This document shows positions 26,530 through 28,687 of a stretch of DNA of 28,687 bases, in pieces; position 1 is the stretch's first letter; each line of letters opens with the position of its first letter. A model generated the notes under the pieces. The model was given only the letters and a program-made list of their open reading frames with translations, was not told where the DNA came from and ran no database searches. This DNA comes from a virus: IMG/VR virus record IMGVR_UViG_3300029998_000098, positions 1 through 28,687 of that record, one strand, 5' to 3'. Position numbers and translations under genes: made by a program.

Positions 26530-28668
26530 CTATTCACCTTCATCACCTTCTTCTATGTCAATGGCTTCTTCAGCCGTTTGGATCAATTGCTGATTTGCAA
26601 TAAAATTAGCATCTTGATCCGCATTAGCATTGGCTTCTATCTCCGTTAATTTAAGAGTAGCATCCAATAGCATTTTTTCCTTATCATTCTCATCCTTATG
26701 TTTTGTTTTAATCGCATCAAGCAACATGGCTTGTTGATCCATTTTAGCTTGCATTGCCGCAATCTGTGTAACCACAGTGGCTTTGTCCATCTCCCTCTGA
26801 TGCTTGGCAAGTTCGATCTGTCCTTTAAGAGAAACATTGTCCATCTGCGCCTGTGCGGCGGTAGTAGCTGATTTTGCCAGCTCCGCTTGCTGTCTGATTT
26901 GCTCTTGCGCCATTGCATCCTGTTTTTGTCCCTCAGCTTGCTGTGCTTGTGCGGATTGTTGCGTGGCTTGTTGTCCTTCTAGACTAATAGGGTCAATAAA
27001 GTAGCGGGTAGCCCCTTGTAAGCCTGAGAACTTGCACAAATCGTCCAAGGCGCTGTAAACTTTTCCAGGGTTACATAATGCTTGTCCTGGCATCTGCATA
27101 ATTTCCTTCTGCATCATGACAATCTGAGTTACCGCCGCTAACTGCGCTTTATGATCACCACTCCCCGTACCAACTCGAACGGTGGATTTTTGCCTTGGCT
27201 TCCAAGATGAAGGATTGATCTGTACCCATTCCCCTTTGAACTTAAAATCCTGTACGATATCCAAGTGTTTTACTGCTAAATCACGTATTTTAGTACAGAG
27301 TGGTTTGATTCCGGTTTCCGCAATAACACGAATAATTAACCCTACCAATTCTTCCTTGGCATTCATTAAGCGTTCCACGCCTTCCGACCCAATGGAACTT
27401 CCCCCAATATCCTGTGGCGAAGCATTACCATCAGCGGATACGCCTACGCGACCAGCTCGTACACCGTCCAGATAGTTCATCATATTAAATCCGGCATCAC
27501 CTATCTGTGGAGTTTGTAATGGAGTAATGGCATCTATTCGCTTTGCGCGAATAATACCACCAGGACGACTAACAAGCATGTCATCAATATTTACCTGGCC
27601 TTCCACAACAACATTGCGTTGATTGTTTTGCAAATATAAATTGTCCATTATATTGCGAAGCAGCGCCGTCTTATTATCTTGAATCTGTTTCAGTCGATCA
27701 TAGATTGATAGTCCTTTAAATTTATGGGACATGATGATTGCGGTACATGCCGTCCAAGGATTGCTATCAACTTCTTCCTTTGATAGAACAACCGTAGGCG
27801 GCATGGAGTTACCCACAGTGATTTTCATCAACGTGGCAATCCCATCTCCATCCATGTCAAGTTTAAGGAAGCACTCGCATACATCAACCAGCTTTGAAGA
27901 TTGATCATCAACAAATGTCGCCGGTATGAGCGTGTTCTCATGTTGCGCACCAAACCTATATGATGATCTGAGTAAGTCGGCTTGTGCCAAGTTTTGCACG
28001 ATCTCTGGATCATAACCTTCTTCTATAAGATCGGAAACTGATTTAGTAACAATATGAGATGAAAAACGCGCGTTGGTTAAATCTATGGAATTATGCTGAT
28101 TGCTAACGCGAAACTGTTCAGGAGGAACAGGATCAATGCAAATTTTACCGATATGGGTAGTAATTTTAATTTTGACGTTATAAGATGAATAGGGTTGACC
28201 ATCTGGAGTAGATTCTTGTATTTCCGATAATTTAACAATTTCCACTGATTTATCGGCCACTAACATTTGCAGTTGTTCTTGTGATAAACCCGTATATGAT
28301 TCCGTTGTTACCGTTTCTTGTTCTTCATAATACGTTTTAAGTATGCCATTGCGCTGCATCAGGGCGTCTTTAACAAATTGATGTATTAAGATAAACCCAT
28401 CATTCTGCTTCATTAAAATGTCATAGACGAACTCCGATTCAAGTTCCGCTTGACGTTCGTCATCCGGTGATACGGGATCAAAAATCACCACCTCATTATT
28501 TTGAGTAAATGACTTCATTACTTGAGGTATTATCCATTCAATGGCGTCCGCCACATCCGTGGATATTAACGCGCTTCGCCCTTCTTGCTCCGTACCCGTT
28601 GGATTGCCAAGATAATAATTCAAAGGATCAATCAAATCCTGAGGCGTTTGCACGGTGATGTTAGCCAT
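26530..28668 (-). CDS. portal protein
   Basis: 712 aa. N-terminal region TDVADAIEWIIPQVMKSFTQ and QNDGFILIHQFVKDALMQRN, then GKICIDPVPPEQFRVSN, are the usual markers of large podovirus portal proteins. The middle has IYDRLKQIQDNKTALLRNIM and RPGGIIRAKRIDAITPL, typical of the clip and stem. The C-terminal ~150 residues are a Gln/Ala-rich helical barrel region (QSAQAQQAEGQKQDAMAQEQ) ending in an acidic tail. It forms the DNA entry ring at one capsid vertex. About 700 residues is right for a P22-like portal. No strong ribosome site is visible before ATG 28668; the upstream gene lies outside the window. Confidence 0.85.
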   Translation of the reverse strand: MANITVQTPQDLIDPLNYYLGNPTGTEQEGRSALISTDVADAIEWIIPQVMKSFTQNNEVVIFDPVSPDDERQAELESEFVYDILMKQNDGFILIHQFVKDALMQRNGILKTYYEEQETVTTESYTGLSQEQLQMLVADKSVEIVKLSEIQESTPDGQPYSSYNVKIKITTHIGKICIDPVPPEQFRVSNQHNSIDLTNARFSSHIVTKSVSDLIEEGYDPEIVQNLAQADLLRSSYRFGAQHENTLIPATFVDDQSSKLVDVCECFLKLDMDGDGIATLMKITVGNSMPPTVVLSKEEVDSNPWTACTAIIMSHKFKGLSIYDRLKQIQDNKTALLRNIMDNLYLQNNQRNVVVEGQVNIDDMLVSRPGGIIRAKRIDAITPLQTPQIGDAGFNMMNYLDGVRAGRVGVSADGNASPQDIGGSSIGSEGVERLMNAKEELVGLIIRVIAETGIKPLCTKIRDLAVKHLDIVQDFKFKGEWVQINPSSWKPRQKSTVRVGTGSGDHKAQLAAVTQIVMMQKEIMQMPGQALCNPGKVYSALDDLCKFSGLQGATRYFIDPISLEGQQATQQSAQAQQAEGQKQDAMAQEQIRQQAELAKSATTAAQAQMDNVSLKGQIELAKHQREMDKATVVTQIAAMQAKMDQQAMLLDAIKTKHKDENDKEKMLLDATLKLTEIEANANADQDANFIANQQLIQTAEEAIDIEEGDEGE

Positions 28669-28687
28669 TGAAAGTTCATTGGTTACA

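Larger units (their letters stand above)
43..27820. repeat. dispersed short motif CCACAGTG / CACTGTGG
   Basis: Nine exact copies seen by eye: 44-51, 1747-1754, 9225-9232, 9312-9319, 15082-15089, 16204-16211, 26021-26028, 26772-26779, 27813-27820. The left flank is often GRTWYC, giving a loose consensus such as GATACCCACAGTG. All copies are inside coding regions. Most point the same way relative to transcription. None lies between 16.2 and 26.0 kb. See findings. Confidence 0.6.

Noticed and set aside
43-27820. CCACAGTG copies as true DnaA boxes or a replication origin
   Set aside because: The copies are scattered singly inside coding genes, most miss the first bases of TTATCCACA, and no AT-rich unwinding region or cluster accompanies them.
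1-28687. CRISPR array or tRNA genes
   Set aside because: No regularly spaced repeats and no cloverleaf-like sequence with a conserved T-loop were noticed on either strand.

Overview
The window is a contiguous piece of a tailed double-stranded DNA phage genome, probably a short-tailed (podovirus-type) phage of a Gram-negative host. The evidence is a tightly packed, almost wholly minus-strand late operon: portal, scaffold, a major capsid protein of the SU10/DUF5309 type, tail adaptor, tail nozzle, fibres and spike, and ejection proteins. A lipobox protein and a Sec-type signal peptide point to a Gram-negative host. Stop/start overlaps (ATGA, TAATG, TGATG) join most neighbours. Terminase, lysis cassette, integrase and tRNAs are not visible here.

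Reading down the minus strand (high to low coordinates): portal (28668-26530), a 86-aa protein, scaffold (26252-25122), a free HNH/AP2 endonuclease (25120-24410), then the major capsid protein gene (24357-19392). This gene is split into five exons by four group I introns, each carrying an HNH endonuclease in its P8 region. A Vsr-like (EDxHD) homing endonuclease with its own hairpin-controlled start follows, then a strong terminator. Next come small virion genes, an adhesin with two carbohydrate-binding-like modules, a small membrane/lipoprotein/secreted trio, the SU10-type adaptor, tail spike, a 56-aa protein, collar fibre and nozzle-like protein. After these are a GNAT-like protein, a nonsense-broken HNH/AP2 endonuclease, low-complexity virion proteins, a cupin-like protein, and two large ejection/lysozyme proteins.

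Two genes run on the plus strand. A family B DNA polymerase, open at the left edge, converges on the lysozyme gene and overlaps its end by 17 bp. A Rha-like/P63C gene sits inside the late operon, flanked by near-perfect 20-bp direct repeats that reconstruct the gene junction it interrupts.

The main discovery candidate is the capsid region. I could solve all four introns from sequence: P1 with a U.G pair at each 5' splice site, P10 at each 3' site, P7 covariation, and a spliced 343-codon reading frame that restores the expected capsid protein. Five of the seven homing endonucleases share one leader design: a TATAAT box inside the loop of a hairpin, 15-21 nt upstream of the ribosome binding site. 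This resembles the known phage T4 I-TevI arrangement, in which long transcripts are silenced and internally started ones are translated. Two endonucleases carry single in-frame stop codons, as expected of a decaying homing cycle. All similarity statements come from recognising families by eye; no database search was run.
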